Notes under the pieces: generated by a model
The model's database searches: none
The model's input: the letters and a program-made list of their open reading frames with translations, nothing else
Told to the model about the DNA's origin: nothing
DNA from: Streptomyces sp. CBMA291
GTDB lineage: Bacteria; Actinomycetota; Actinomycetes; Streptomycetales; Streptomycetaceae
NCBI RefSeq assembly: GCF_014596525.1
Contig: NZ_MSJP01000034.1
Coordinates: 62,001-126,000, forward strand
Reading direction: 5' to 3'
DNA length: 64,000 nt
Made by a program: the position numbers and the translations under genes
Shown: positions 42,141 to 50,400 of the stretch, in pieces
Position numbering within the stretch: the first letter of the stretch is position 1
How the letters are laid out: every line of letters starts with the position of its first letter

Positions 42141-44234
42141 ATGGGGAGGATGACCGAGGAAGACCGGCGTACGCGCAGCGGCGAGATCGGGCCCGCCGAA
42201 TGGCTCGCCATGAACCGGACCGGCAGCTTCGACTGGGATCTCGACCGGGGCACCGTCGACGTCGACGAGTCGGGGCTGCTGGTCTTCGGGCTGGCCCCGG
42301 ACGCCTACGACGGGCGTCCGGTGTCGCTCGTCGCCCGGCTCGACCCCGCCGAGCGGATCCGGCTTGAGCAGATCGTGCGCCGCGCGGTCACCGGCGGGAA
42401 GGTCGCGTTCACCGCGCACTTCCCCCTTCCGCAGGGCGACGGTTCCGTCCACTGGACGCATATCCAGGCGCGCATCCTGCGCTCGGCGGACGGACGGGCC
42501 CGGCGGATCGTCGGGTTCGTAAGGGACACCACCGCCGAGGTCACCCGGTTCGCCTTCGTGCAGGAGCTGGAGAAGCAGCGCGAGGTGCAGACGAGCATCG
42601 TCGAGCGGACGACGAACGCGCTGTCGCGGGCGGTCACCGTGGACGACGTGACGGCCGCCCTGACGGGCCCCGGGGGGCTCGCCCGGCTCGGCGCGGACGG
42701 TCTGGCCCTCGGCCTCGTGGAGAACGGCTCGCTCAACATCATCGCCCTCAGCGGCGACTCCCTCGACGTCTTCGACGACCTGCGGGTCCGCCGCATCGAC
42801 CGGGACCTGCCGCTGGCGGAGGCGGTCCTGAGCGGACGGCCCCGGTTCGTGTCCTCGTTCCCCGCGCTCGCCCGGGACTTCCCCCGCCTCGCACCGTATC
42901 TGGAGCGGCTGGAGTTCCGGTCCGCCTGCTATCTGCCTCTGGTGGCGCAGGCACGGTCGCTCGGCGGGATGGCGCTGTTCTACCGGGGGCGCACGCCCTT
43001 CAACCCCGATGAGCGCAATCTCGCCCTCGGTCTCTCGGCGATCATCGCCCAGTCCCTCCAGCGGGCCATCCTCTTCGACGAGGAACGGGAGCTGGCGACC
43101 GGGCTCCAGGAGACGATGCTGCCGCGCCGCATCCCGGAGATCACCGGCGGCGAGATCGCGGTCCGCTACCACGCCGCCTGGAGCGGGCGGCAGGTCGGCG
43201 GCGACTGGTACGACGTGATCGCGCTGCCGCGCGGCCGGATCGGAATCGTCGTGGGCGACGTCCAGGGGCACGACACGCACGCCGCCGCCATCATGGGACA
43301 GCTCCGGATCGCCCTGCGCGCGTACGCGGGCGAGGGACACGCCCCTTCGACGGTCCTGGCGCGTGCCTCCCGTTTCCTCGCCGATCTGGACACCAACCGT
43401 TTCGCGACCTGTACGTACGCGCAGGTGGACCTGGCAGGAGGGACCCTGCGCGCGGTACGGGCCGGGCACCTGGGACCGCTGATCCGGCACACCGACGGCC
43501 GGGTCGGGCAGCCCAAGCTGCGGGGCGGGCTGCCGCTGGGGCTCGCGACCGTCTTCGGCGACGAGGAGTTCCCGGAGACCCGGCTCGACCTGGTGCCCGG
43601 GGAGACGCTCGTCCTGTGCACGGACGGGCTCGTCGAACAGCCCGGCGCTGACATCGCGACCGGTCTCGCCGCGCTTTCGGAGGCGGTGAGCAGCGGACCG
43701 CCGCAGGCGGAGGCGCTCGCCGACCACCTGTCGGAGCGGCTGTGGGAGCGCTGGGGCTCGGGTGACGACGTGGCTCTGCTGGTACTGCGGCGGAGCCCGG
43801 ACCCGGGTACGCATCGGGCGCCCCGGATCCACCAGTACATCCACCAGGCCGATCCGCAGGGCCTCTCCGACGCGCGGGCGGCGGTCGGCCAGGCGTTGCG
43901 GGACTGGGGCATGCCGGAGCTGTCCGACGACGCCGAGCTGCTGACCGGCGAACTCCTCGTCAATGTGCTGCTGCACACGGAGGGCGGCGCGGTGCTGACC
44001 CTGGAGGTGCTGCCCGAGCCGGTGCGGCGGGTACGTCTCTCGGTGCAGGACCGGTCGAGTGCCTGGCCCCGTCGGCGTACCCCGGGCGAGGCGGCGACGT
44101 CGGGGCGGGGGCTGCTGCTGCTCGACGCGTTGGCCTCGCGATGGGGGGTCGAGCCGCGCGGCGAGGGCAAGGCGGTGTGGTGTGAGATCGGCCCGGCGCC
44201 CGTGCCGGGCGACGTTCCCGCGGACGGGGTCTGA
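42141..44234 (+). CDS. PAS-GAF-SpoIIE (PP2C) phosphatase with anti-sigma-type ATPase domain
   Basis: A 697-residue regulator. A PAS-like domain (residues about 15-135, ending in RRIVGFVRDTTAEVTR) is followed by a GAF domain (about 160-320). The SpoIIE phosphatase follows (about 335-555): QETMLPRRIPEI, GGDWYDVIAL, GDVQGHDTHAA and the late GDDVALLVLR supply metal-binding aspartates. A degenerate HATPase_c (SDDAELLTGELLVNVLLHT) is at the end. Such Streptomyces proteins switch partner-switching sigma-factor control by dephosphorylating anti-anti-sigma factors; none is encoded nearby. The start is uncertain: ATG 42141 lies upstream of, and ATG 42150 directly abuts, GGGGAGG. Confidence 0.9.
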   Translation: MGRMTEEDRRTRSGEIGPAEWLAMNRTGSFDWDLDRGTVDVDESGLLVFGLAPDAYDGRPVSLVARLDPAERIRLEQIVRRAVTGGKVAFTAHFPLPQGDGSVHWTHIQARILRSADGRARRIVGFVRDTTAEVTRFAFVQELEKQREVQTSIVERTTNALSRAVTVDDVTAALTGPGGLARLGADGLALGLVENGSLNIIALSGDSLDVFDDLRVRRIDRDLPLAEAVLSGRPRFVSSFPALARDFPRLAPYLERLEFRSACYLPLVAQARSLGGMALFYRGRTPFNPDERNLALGLSAIIAQSLQRAILFDEERELATGLQETMLPRRIPEITGGEIAVRYHAAWSGRQVGGDWYDVIALPRGRIGIVVGDVQGHDTHAAAIMGQLRIALRAYAGEGHAPSTVLARASRFLADLDTNRFATCTYAQVDLAGGTLRAVRAGHLGPLIRHTDGRVGQPKLRGGLPLGLATVFGDEEFPETRLDLVPGETLVLCTDGLVEQPGADIATGLAALSEAVSSGPPQAEALADHLSERLWERWGSGDDVALLVLRRSPDPGTHRAPRIHQYIHQADPQGLSDARAAVGQALRDWGMPELSDDAELLTGELLVNVLLHTEGGAVLTLEVLPEPVRRVRLSVQDRSSAWPRRRTPGEAATSGRGLLLLDALASRWGVEPRGEGKAVWCEIGPAPVPGDVPADGV

Positions 44235-44268
44235 GGACGCCCGCGGGCGGTGACCGAGGAGGTGGGCC

Positions 44269-45300
44269 GTGGATCCGGTGGCAGCCCTGCGACGCATCGC
44301 GTACCTGCTGGAGGGGGCCCGTGCGCCGGTGTACCGGGTACGGGCCTTCCGGACGGCCGCCGCCGCGCTCGACGCGCTGCCGCCGGGCGAGGCGGAGCGA
44401 CGCGCGGCGGCGGGCACCCTGGAGGGGCTGAAGGGACTGGGGCCGAAGACGGCGGCGGTGGTACGGGAGGCCCTCGACGGCCGGGTCCCGGAGTATCTGG
44501 CCGACCTGGAGGCCGAGCTTGAGGACTCGCTGGGTACGGGCACCGGCCTTTCGGACGGCAAGGGCGAGGCCCTGCGGGCGGCGCTGCGCGGTGACTGCCA
44601 TCTGCACTCGGACTGGTCGGACGGCGGGGCCTCGATCGAGGACATGGGCCGTGCCGCAGCGGAGCTGGGCCACGCGTGGGCGGTGCTCACGGATCATTCG
44701 CCCCGGCTCACGGTGGCGCGCGGTCTCTCGCCCGAGCGGCTGCGGGAGCAGCTGGAGGTGGTGGCGCGGCTCAACGAGGAGTGGGCGCCGTTCCGGCTGC
44801 TGACCGGGATCGAGGTGGACATCCTGGAGGACGGTTCGCTCGACCAGGAGCCCGAGCTGCTGGACCGGCTGGATCTGGTGGTGGGTTCGGTCCATTCGAA
44901 GCTGCGGATGGAGGCGGGGGCGATGACCCGCCGACTGGAACGGGCGGTACGCGATCCGCTGCTGGACGTCCTCGGGCACTGCACGGGACGGCTGGTGGCG
45001 GGCGGACGCCTGCGGCCCGAGTCGGAGTTCGACGCGGAGCGGGTGTTCGCCGCGTGTGCCGAGGCGGGCACGGCGGTGGAGATCAACAGCCGTCCGGAAC
45101 GGCTCGATCCGCCGCGCAGGCTGCTGCGGCTCGCCGTGGCGGCGGGGACGTACTTCGCCGTGGACACGGACGCGCACGCGCCGGGCCAGCTGGCCTGGCA
45201 GATCCTGGGCTGCGCGAGGGCGGAGGAGTGCGGGGTCCCGGAGGAGCGGGTGATCAACACATGGGAGGTGGAGCGGTTGCGGGAGTGGACACGGGGGTAG
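44269..45300 (+). CDS. PHP-domain metal-dependent hydrolase with N-terminal HhH (PolX C-terminus-like)
   Basis: A 343-residue protein. Residues 1-85 resemble the helix-hairpin-helix part of DNA polymerase X (LKGLGPKTAAVVREAL). A PHP domain begins at about 108 with DCHLHSDWSDG (metal-binding HxH) and continues with VLTDHSPRL, GIEVDIL, VVGSVHS, GHCTGRL and DTDAHAP, giving the full metal set. There is no polymerase palm domain. It may be a phosphoesterase in DNA repair or a histidinol-phosphatase-like enzyme. GTG 44269 is preceded by GAGGAGG. Stand-alone proteins of this type are common in actinobacteria. Confidence 0.85.
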   Translation: MDPVAALRRIAYLLEGARAPVYRVRAFRTAAAALDALPPGEAERRAAAGTLEGLKGLGPKTAAVVREALDGRVPEYLADLEAELEDSLGTGTGLSDGKGEALRAALRGDCHLHSDWSDGGASIEDMGRAAAELGHAWAVLTDHSPRLTVARGLSPERLREQLEVVARLNEEWAPFRLLTGIEVDILEDGSLDQEPELLDRLDLVVGSVHSKLRMEAGAMTRRLERAVRDPLLDVLGHCTGRLVAGGRLRPESEFDAERVFAACAEAGTAVEINSRPERLDPPRRLLRLAVAAGTYFAVDTDAHAPGQLAWQILGCARAEECGVPEERVINTWEVERLREWTRG

Positions 45301-45451
45301 GGCCCGCCTCCCGGACCGGACGGAGGGGGCCCACCGGACGGACCGGGTGGGCCGTGTGGACAGGACGGGCCGGGTGGATCGGGCGGAGCGGTCGGCCGGG
45401 GGGGGACCGGCCGGGCTGCGCGAACCAAGCGGGCCGTGCGGACCAGGCACG

Positions 45452-45497
45452 CGGGTCGGGTCGGGTCGGGTCGGGTCGGGTCGGGTCGGGTCGGGTC
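45452..45497. repeat. Pentanucleotide microsatellite (CGGGT)9
   Basis: Nine contiguous CGGGT units and one extra base lie in the gap between convergent PHP and aldehyde dehydrogenase genes, ending 21 bp before the dehydrogenase stop. The plus strand has nine GGG tracts with TC spacers, a strong quadruplex motif. Confidence 0.95.
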
Positions 45498-45517
45498 CGG
45501 GAACGTCGGCCGGTGGG

Positions 45518-46915
45518 TCAGGTGCGCTGCCAGACCGTGGTCGCGTTGCAGAACTCACGGATGCCGTGGGCGGCGAGTTCCCGGCCGTATCCGGAGCGTT
45601 TGATCCCGCCGAAGGGGAGCGCGGGGTGCGAGGCGGTCATCCCGTTGACGAAGACGCCGCCCGCCTCCAGGTCGCGGACGAAGAGGGCGACCTCCTCCTG
45701 GGAGCGGGTCCACACATTGGAGCTGAGGCCGAACGGCGAGTCGTTGGCGACGGCGACGGCCTCCTCGATGTCGCTCACCGGGTAGACCGTGGCGACCGGT
45801 CCGAAGGCCTCCTCCCGGTGGATGCGCATGCCGGGGGTGATGCCGGTGAGGACGGTGGGCCGGTAGTACCAGCCGGCGCGCAGCTCCGGTTCCTCGGGGC
45901 GGCGCCCGCCGCACAGGACGGTGGCCCCCAGGCTCACGGCGTCGTCGACGAGCGCCTCCAGATCGGCCCTGCCCTGTTGGGTGGCGAGGGGGCCGATGTC
46001 GGTGGACTCGTCGAGGGGGTCGCCGACGGACAGCGCGTTCATGGCGGCGGTGAAGCGCTCGGAGAAGTCGTCGTAGACGTCCTGGTGGACGATGAACCGC
46101 TTGGCGGCGATGCAGGACTGCCCGTTGTTCTGCACGCGCGCGGTGACGGCGGTCTTGACCGCGCCGACGATGTCGGCGGAGGGCATGACGACGAACGGGT
46201 CGCTGCCGCCGAGTTCCAGGACGGTCTTCTTCACCTCGTCGCCCGCGACGGCGGCGACGGCGCGCCCCGCGGGCTCGCTGCCGGTGAGGGTGGCGGCGAC
46301 GATCCGCGGGTCCCGCAGCACTCCCTCGACCTCGCGGGAGCCGATCAGGAGGGGCTGGAAGCAGCCTTCGGGATACCCGGCGCGGCGGAAGAGGTCGCCG
46401 AGGTAGAGCGCGGTCCTCGGCACGTTGGAGGCGTGCTTGAGCAGACAGGTGTTGCCCGCCATGAGCGCGGGCGCGGCGAAGCGGACGACCTGCCAGAGCG
46501 GGAAGTTCCACGGCATGACGGCGAGGATCGGGCCGAGGGGCCGGTAGTGGACGCGGGCCGTTTCCGCGCCGGAGTCCCGGACGTCGCTCTCGGCGGGGTG
46601 CTCGTCGGCGAGGAGTTCCTCCGCGTGCCGGGCGTACCAGCGCATGGTCTTGGCGCACTTGGCCGCCTCCGCGCGGGCGGCGGCGATCGGTTTGCCCATC
46701 TCGACGGTCATCGTGCGGGCGATGTCCCCGTTGTCCTCGTCGAGCAGGGCGGCGGCGGCGCGCAGGAGCCGGGCGCGTTCGGCGAAGGGGGTGGTGCGGT
46801 AGTGGCGGTACGCCCGATGGGCGGCGGCGATCCGCCGCTCGACCTCGTCGGGCCCGTGGGCCTCGTAGGTGCGCAGTGTCTCGCCGGTCGCGGGGTTCAC
46901 GCTGGCGATGCCCAT
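45518..46915 (-). CDS. NAD(P)-dependent aldehyde dehydrogenase, succinate-semialdehyde dehydrogenase-like
   Basis: A 465-residue ALDH. Catalytic Cys268 lies in QNNGQSCIAAKRF and Glu234 in VLELGGSDPF; PWNFPLWQ and the C-terminal PFGGIKRSGYGREL are family signatures. The length (about 460) and the N-terminus VNPATGETLRTYEAH resemble the short GabD1-type succinate-semialdehyde dehydrogenases. ATG 46915 has GGAGG 6 nt upstream. It is probably involved in aldehyde or GABA catabolism; no aminotransferase neighbour supports the latter. Confidence 0.9.
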   Translation of the reverse strand: MGIASVNPATGETLRTYEAHGPDEVERRIAAAHRAYRHYRTTPFAERARLLRAAAALLDEDNGDIARTMTVEMGKPIAAARAEAAKCAKTMRWYARHAEELLADEHPAESDVRDSGAETARVHYRPLGPILAVMPWNFPLWQVVRFAAPALMAGNTCLLKHASNVPRTALYLGDLFRRAGYPEGCFQPLLIGSREVEGVLRDPRIVAATLTGSEPAGRAVAAVAGDEVKKTVLELGGSDPFVVMPSADIVGAVKTAVTARVQNNGQSCIAAKRFIVHQDVYDDFSERFTAAMNALSVGDPLDESTDIGPLATQQGRADLEALVDDAVSLGATVLCGGRRPEEPELRAGWYYRPTVLTGITPGMRIHREEAFGPVATVYPVSDIEEAVAVANDSPFGLSSNVWTRSQEEVALFVRDLEAGGVFVNGMTASHPALPFGGIKRSGYGRELAAHGIREFCNATTVWQRT

Positions 46916-47090
46916 GACCTGCCTCCTCGTGCCATCTCCCCCTCTCCGTAACCTTCCGTGAAGCGGGGCGCGGCGCAACAGGGGCGGGGCGCCGGGGTGA
47001 GCCGCGGGCCCGCCCGTACGGCATCCGGGGCGGGTCCTGTACGGCCTTCAAGACGGGTCCCGTGCGGCTCGGGGGCGGGGTCCTGCGCGG

Positions 47091-47813
47091 TTACATGGTG
47101 TTGACGATGAGACCGATGTGGGTGAAGTAGTTCAGTCCGCCGAAGAGCAGGAAGGCGATCCCGGCGAGGGCCCAGACGACCCCGACGACCTTGCTCGTCC
47201 AGGTCCTCGGCCTGCGCAGCGCGAAGGGGAAGAGCACCGCCCCGATGCCGACGAGGACGTAGAGCCCGGACATGAAGCTGGCCTCAAGCCACGGCCAGTC
47301 TGCGAACTCCCCGGAGATGGGCTCCTCGGGCGGCGCGGCGAACAGGGTGTACTTCCAGCCGGCGGCGGCGATCCCGAAGCAGGCCAGGCCCATGCCGAAG
47401 ACGTACACCGAGATCGGCAGGGCGACCCGGACGGTCCGGTCCACCGGGTCCTGGGCGAGGAGGTCAGCGCCGCGTTTCCAGAGGTAGAGGGAGGCGGCGA
47501 GCAGGAAGACGCCGAAGGCCAGGGCGGGTTCGCCGAAGATGACGTTGTCGAACGGGAAGCCCTGCCCGGCCAGCGGCCAGGTCAGGGTCATGTGCAGTCC
47601 GGTGGTGACGAGGGTGAACCCGAGGGCGCCGAAGGCCAGCGCCCAGCCGTCCGGGGTGATGTCGCGTCGCTCGCCGAGGAGCTTGTGGCCGAGGGCCACC
47701 ACGAGGAGCAGCCCGGCGCCCGCGGCCACGGACATGATCGTGTTGTACGTCGGCATCCGGGTCCAGTCGATCTTCAGACCGGATGCGGCGAGCGGCAGCG
47801 CGTACGGTGTCAT
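47091..47813 (-). CDS. DUF981-family polytopic membrane protein
   Basis: A 240-residue protein with about seven hydrophobic segments, for example TIMSVAAGAGLLLVVALGHKL, WALAFGALGFTLVTTGLHMT and SKVVGVVWALAGIAFLLFG. The pattern GLHMTLTWPLAGQGFPFDNVIFGEP matches my memory of DUF981 proteins, whose function is unknown. Conserved His and acidic residues within membrane segments hint at metal or heme binding, which is speculation. It stands alone between unrelated genes. Confidence 0.75.
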   Translation of the reverse strand: MTPYALPLAASGLKIDWTRMPTYNTIMSVAAGAGLLLVVALGHKLLGERRDITPDGWALAFGALGFTLVTTGLHMTLTWPLAGQGFPFDNVIFGEPALAFGVFLLAASLYLWKRGADLLAQDPVDRTVRVALPISVYVFGMGLACFGIAAAGWKYTLFAAPPEEPISGEFADWPWLEASFMSGLYVLVGIGAVLFPFALRRPRTWTSKVVGVVWALAGIAFLLFGGLNYFTHIGLIVNTM

Positions 47814-47917
47814 GGATCAGGCATGGACCGTCACCGTCCGTCCCGAAACCGCGCGCCCGCCGACTTCACCCCGGTGGTCCCGTCTCCGCCACCCGCGGCT
47901 CCCGGGGCCGGGTTCCG

Positions 47918-48592
47918 CTACTCCGCCGTCTCCGCCCGGGACGTCAGCCACTCCAGTGCGCCGCGCAGGTGGGCCCGGAAGAGGGGGACACGGTAGGTCT
48001 CCGGGGCGTGTCCCAGTGCGGTGAAGAAGACACGGCCCCGGTCGATGTCCCGGCACCAGACCAGCGGGTGGTCGGCGCCGTGCGTGCCACCCCGGTAGCT
48101 GGTCTCGTCGGCTCGGGCGAGGACGCGTACGGGTCCCGTGGGAGCCGCCGTGAAGTCGTACCACTCGTCCGTCCACTGCCAGCGCTCCGGCAGCGGCGCC
48201 GTCGCCGGGTGGGCGCGGTCGTCGACCAGCACCCTGCCTGGCTGGATTTCCGGGTGCCCGGCGAAGCGGGTGCCGAGCAGTTCCCCGTAGAAGGGCCAGT
48301 CCGGCTCCGCGTTGGCCGCCGCGTGGACGGCGAGGAGGGCGCCCCCGCCCCTCAGATACGCCTCGAAGGCGGCGCGGCCCTCCGGCGTGAGGACGTTTCC
48401 CGTGGTGGAGACCAGGGCGACGGCGGCGCGGTCCGCGAGCCGGCCGGGGGTGAAGACGTCCGGGTCGTCGGTGATCTCGGAGGTCAGGCCGAGTTCCGCC
48501 GCCAGTTCGGCGAGGGCGGCGGCGCCGTCGGGGATCGATTCATGGCGGTACCCGGCGGTGCGGGTGTAGATCAGGACGTCTGCGCTGGGCAC
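47918..48592 (-). CDS. ThuA-like (glutamine amidotransferase-fold) protein
   Basis: A 224-residue ThuA-domain protein. Segments YTRTAGYRHESIPDG, VHAAANAE, DEWYDF and ALGHAPETY are family-typical. ThuA proteins have been linked to trehalose or other sugar use, by keto-sugar oxidoreduction, though the precise reaction is unclear. GTG 48592 (VPSADVLIY) has GAGGAG 6 nt upstream. A LacI-like GAAAGCGCTTGC box lies about 47 bp upstream, in keeping with sugar-responsive control. Confidence 0.87.
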   Translation of the reverse strand: MPSADVLIYTRTAGYRHESIPDGAAALAELAAELGLTSEITDDPDVFTPGRLADRAAVALVSTTGNVLTPEGRAAFEAYLRGGGALLAVHAAANAEPDWPFYGELLGTRFAGHPEIQPGRVLVDDRAHPATAPLPERWQWTDEWYDFTAAPTGPVRVLARADETSYRGGTHGADHPLVWCRDIDRGRVFFTALGHAPETYRVPLFRAHLRGALEWLTSRAETAE

Positions 48593-48638
48593 ACGGGGCT
48601 CCTCGCGGGTGGGACGGGCCTCCGGGAACACCCGGATA

Positions 48639-48650
48639 GAAAGCGCTTGC
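48639..48650. promoter_or_regulatory. LacI-family-like operator GAAAGCGCTTGC
   Basis: A near-perfect palindrome centred on AAGCGCTT, upstream of the ThuA gene in a small AT-rich island (ATAGAAAGCGCTTGCTACATAG region). This is the usual form of LacI/GalR operators. It could also affect the divergent class II aldolase gene 123 bp away. Confidence 0.55.
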
Positions 48651-48772
48651 TACATAGGGAACCGTAGCCAGCGGGAACCCCGGGCCGCAACTCCCGCCTG
48701 CCCATTGTCGTATCGGATGCATCTCTGTATCTTTTGGCGCGCCGTGCCCGTCCGCCCCGCCGAGGAGTCGCC

Positions 48773-49579
48773 ATGAGCACCGTGCCACCCGCGCTCGCCG
48801 CCGTCGTAGGGCCTCTGCCCGACGGGGTCGAGCTGCCCCTGCCGCCCGTCTTCGACTCCGTCGACGAGGAGCGCGCCTACCGCAAGGCACAGCTCGCCGC
48901 GGGTTTCCGGATCTTCGGGAGGTTCGGCTTCTCCGAGGGTGTCGCCGGGCACATCACCGTCCGCGACCCCGGCGACCCGGACGCCTTCTGGGTCAACCCG
49001 TTCGGCATGAGCTTCAGCCGGATCAAGGCCTCCGACCTCGTCCTCGTCGACCACGAGGGCACCGTCCTCGAAGGCCGCCGCCCCGTCAACCGGGCCGCGT
49101 TCGTCATCCACTCCCGGGTGCACGCCGCCCGGCCCGACGCGATCGCCGCCGCCCACTCCCACTCGCTGCACGGCAAGGCCTTCTCCAGCCTGGGCATCCC
49201 GCTCGCCCCGATCACCCAGGACGCCTGCGCCTTCTTCGAGGACCACGGGATCCACGACGACTACCGGGGCGTCGTCAACGAGACGGAGGAGGGCGAGCGC
49301 ATCGCCAAGGCGCTCGGCCCGCACAAGGCCGTCATCCTCAGGAACCACGGTCTGCTCACCGTCGGCCAGTCCGTCGCCGAGGCCGTCTGGTGGTTCGTCA
49401 CCATGGAACGCTCCTGTCAGGCCCAGCTCCTCGCGATGGCGGCCGGAACACCCCGCCTCATCGACCGCGAGACCGCGCTTCTCACCCGGGGGCAGGTCGG
49501 CGGTCACCTCGCGGGCTGGTTCCAGGCGCGTCCGCTGTGGGATCAGATCACCGCGTCCGACCCCGACCTCTTCGGCTGA
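48773..49579 (+). CDS. Class II aldolase/adducin-family protein
   Basis: A 268-residue protein. The zinc ligands are visible as AAHSHSLHG (two His) and ILRNHGLLTVG (third His); the N-terminal FGFSEGVAGHITVRDP is the phosphate/substrate loop of the family. Members cleave sugar phosphates, but many in actinobacteria are uncharacterised relatives. ATG 48773 has GAGGAG 5 nt upstream. Its end overlaps the convergent TetR gene by 37 bp. Next to ThuA it may belong to carbohydrate metabolism. Confidence 0.88.
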   Translation: MSTVPPALAAVVGPLPDGVELPLPPVFDSVDEERAYRKAQLAAGFRIFGRFGFSEGVAGHITVRDPGDPDAFWVNPFGMSFSRIKASDLVLVDHEGTVLEGRRPVNRAAFVIHSRVHAARPDAIAAAHSHSLHGKAFSSLGIPLAPITQDACAFFEDHGIHDDYRGVVNETEEGERIAKALGPHKAVILRNHGLLTVGQSVAEAVWWFVTMERSCQAQLLAMAAGTPRLIDRETALLTRGQVGGHLAGWFQARPLWDQITASDPDLFG

Positions 49580-50256
49580 TCCCCCACGGGGCCCGTGTCC
49601 CCCGCCTGGGGCTCGGCGGAGCCCGGCGTCTCCGAGGGGCCCGGTCCCGGCACCTCACGGGTCGACGCCTCCAGGAGCGGGGCGAGGAACTGGCGTTCCA
49701 GGCTGCCCGGCGGCAGCGCCGCCGGTTCCACGTAGCTCTGCGCCAGTCCGCCCTCGCGCAGGGCGATGAGAAGCCGGGCGAACCGGTCGGCGTCCACCGT
49801 CAGCTCGCGCCCCGCCCGGCGCAGCACCAGGGTGAGCCCCCGGGCGATCTCCGCGCGCAGCCGCTCGTCGTGGCGGGCGAGCACCCACGCGGCCTGCCGG
49901 TCGCGGATGGCGTACAGCGTGAACTCGGTCGTGACCAGGTACCAGTCGCGTTCGTCCGGCTCGACCCGCGCCGCCAGCTCCGCGAGCCGGGCGAGGGTGT
50001 ACTCCCCGGCGGCAAGCCCGTCGATCGCCTCGGCGAGCCGCCGCACGGTCCGCTCGCTGTGCTCGTCGAAGAGGGCGAGGAAAAGCTCCTCCTTGCCCGC
50101 GAAGTTCGAGTAGTACGCGCCCCGTGTGTACCCGGCGCGCTCGCAGATCTGCTCGATCGTCGTCGCGTGGAAACCGTGCTCGGCGAACGCCTCCAGGGCG
50201 GCCTTGAGGAGCGCCGCGCGGGTACGGGGCCGTCGACGGGTCACACCTTTCGGCAC
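49543..50256 (-). CDS. TetR/AcrR-family transcriptional regulator
   Basis: A 237-residue regulator. The HTH is canonical: RAALLKAALEAFAEHGFHATTIEQICERAGYTRGAYYSNFAGKEEL (quoted in part as AGYTRGAYYSNF). The C-terminal ligand domain is Ala/Leu-rich and followed by a ~35-residue Gly/Pro tail that overlaps the aldolase gene. GTG 50256 has AGGAGG 7 nt upstream. It is divergent from the FHA-ABC transporter gene, which it might control. The ligand is unknown. Confidence 0.9.
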   Translation of the reverse strand: MPKGVTRRRPRTRAALLKAALEAFAEHGFHATTIEQICERAGYTRGAYYSNFAGKEELFLALFDEHSERTVRRLAEAIDGLAAGEYTLARLAELAARVEPDERDWYLVTTEFTLYAIRDRQAAWVLARHDERLRAEIARGLTLVLRRAGRELTVDADRFARLLIALREGGLAQSYVEPAALPPGSLERQFLAPLLEASTREVPGPGPSETPGSAEPQAGDTGPVGDQPKRSGSDAVI

Positions 50257-50388
50257 GGGCGGTCCTCCTTCGCGCCGGTTGCGCACCGGCTTCGTCCTGT
50301 CTCCGCACCGGCTTCGTAGGGCCGTTTCCGCAGGGCGGACGCCCACCCTACCGGCGGCCCATCCCGGGCACGGACCGGCTGCGGCGGA

Positions 50389-50394
50389 TAAAAT
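50389..50394 (+). promoter_or_regulatory. -10 box TAAAAT placed for a leaderless FHA-ABC transcript
   Basis: TAAAAT ends 6 nt before ATG 50401, so transcription would start at or next to the start codon. No ribosome site is present. No good -35 box is visible. Confidence 0.45.
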
Positions 50395-50400
50395 TCAGCC

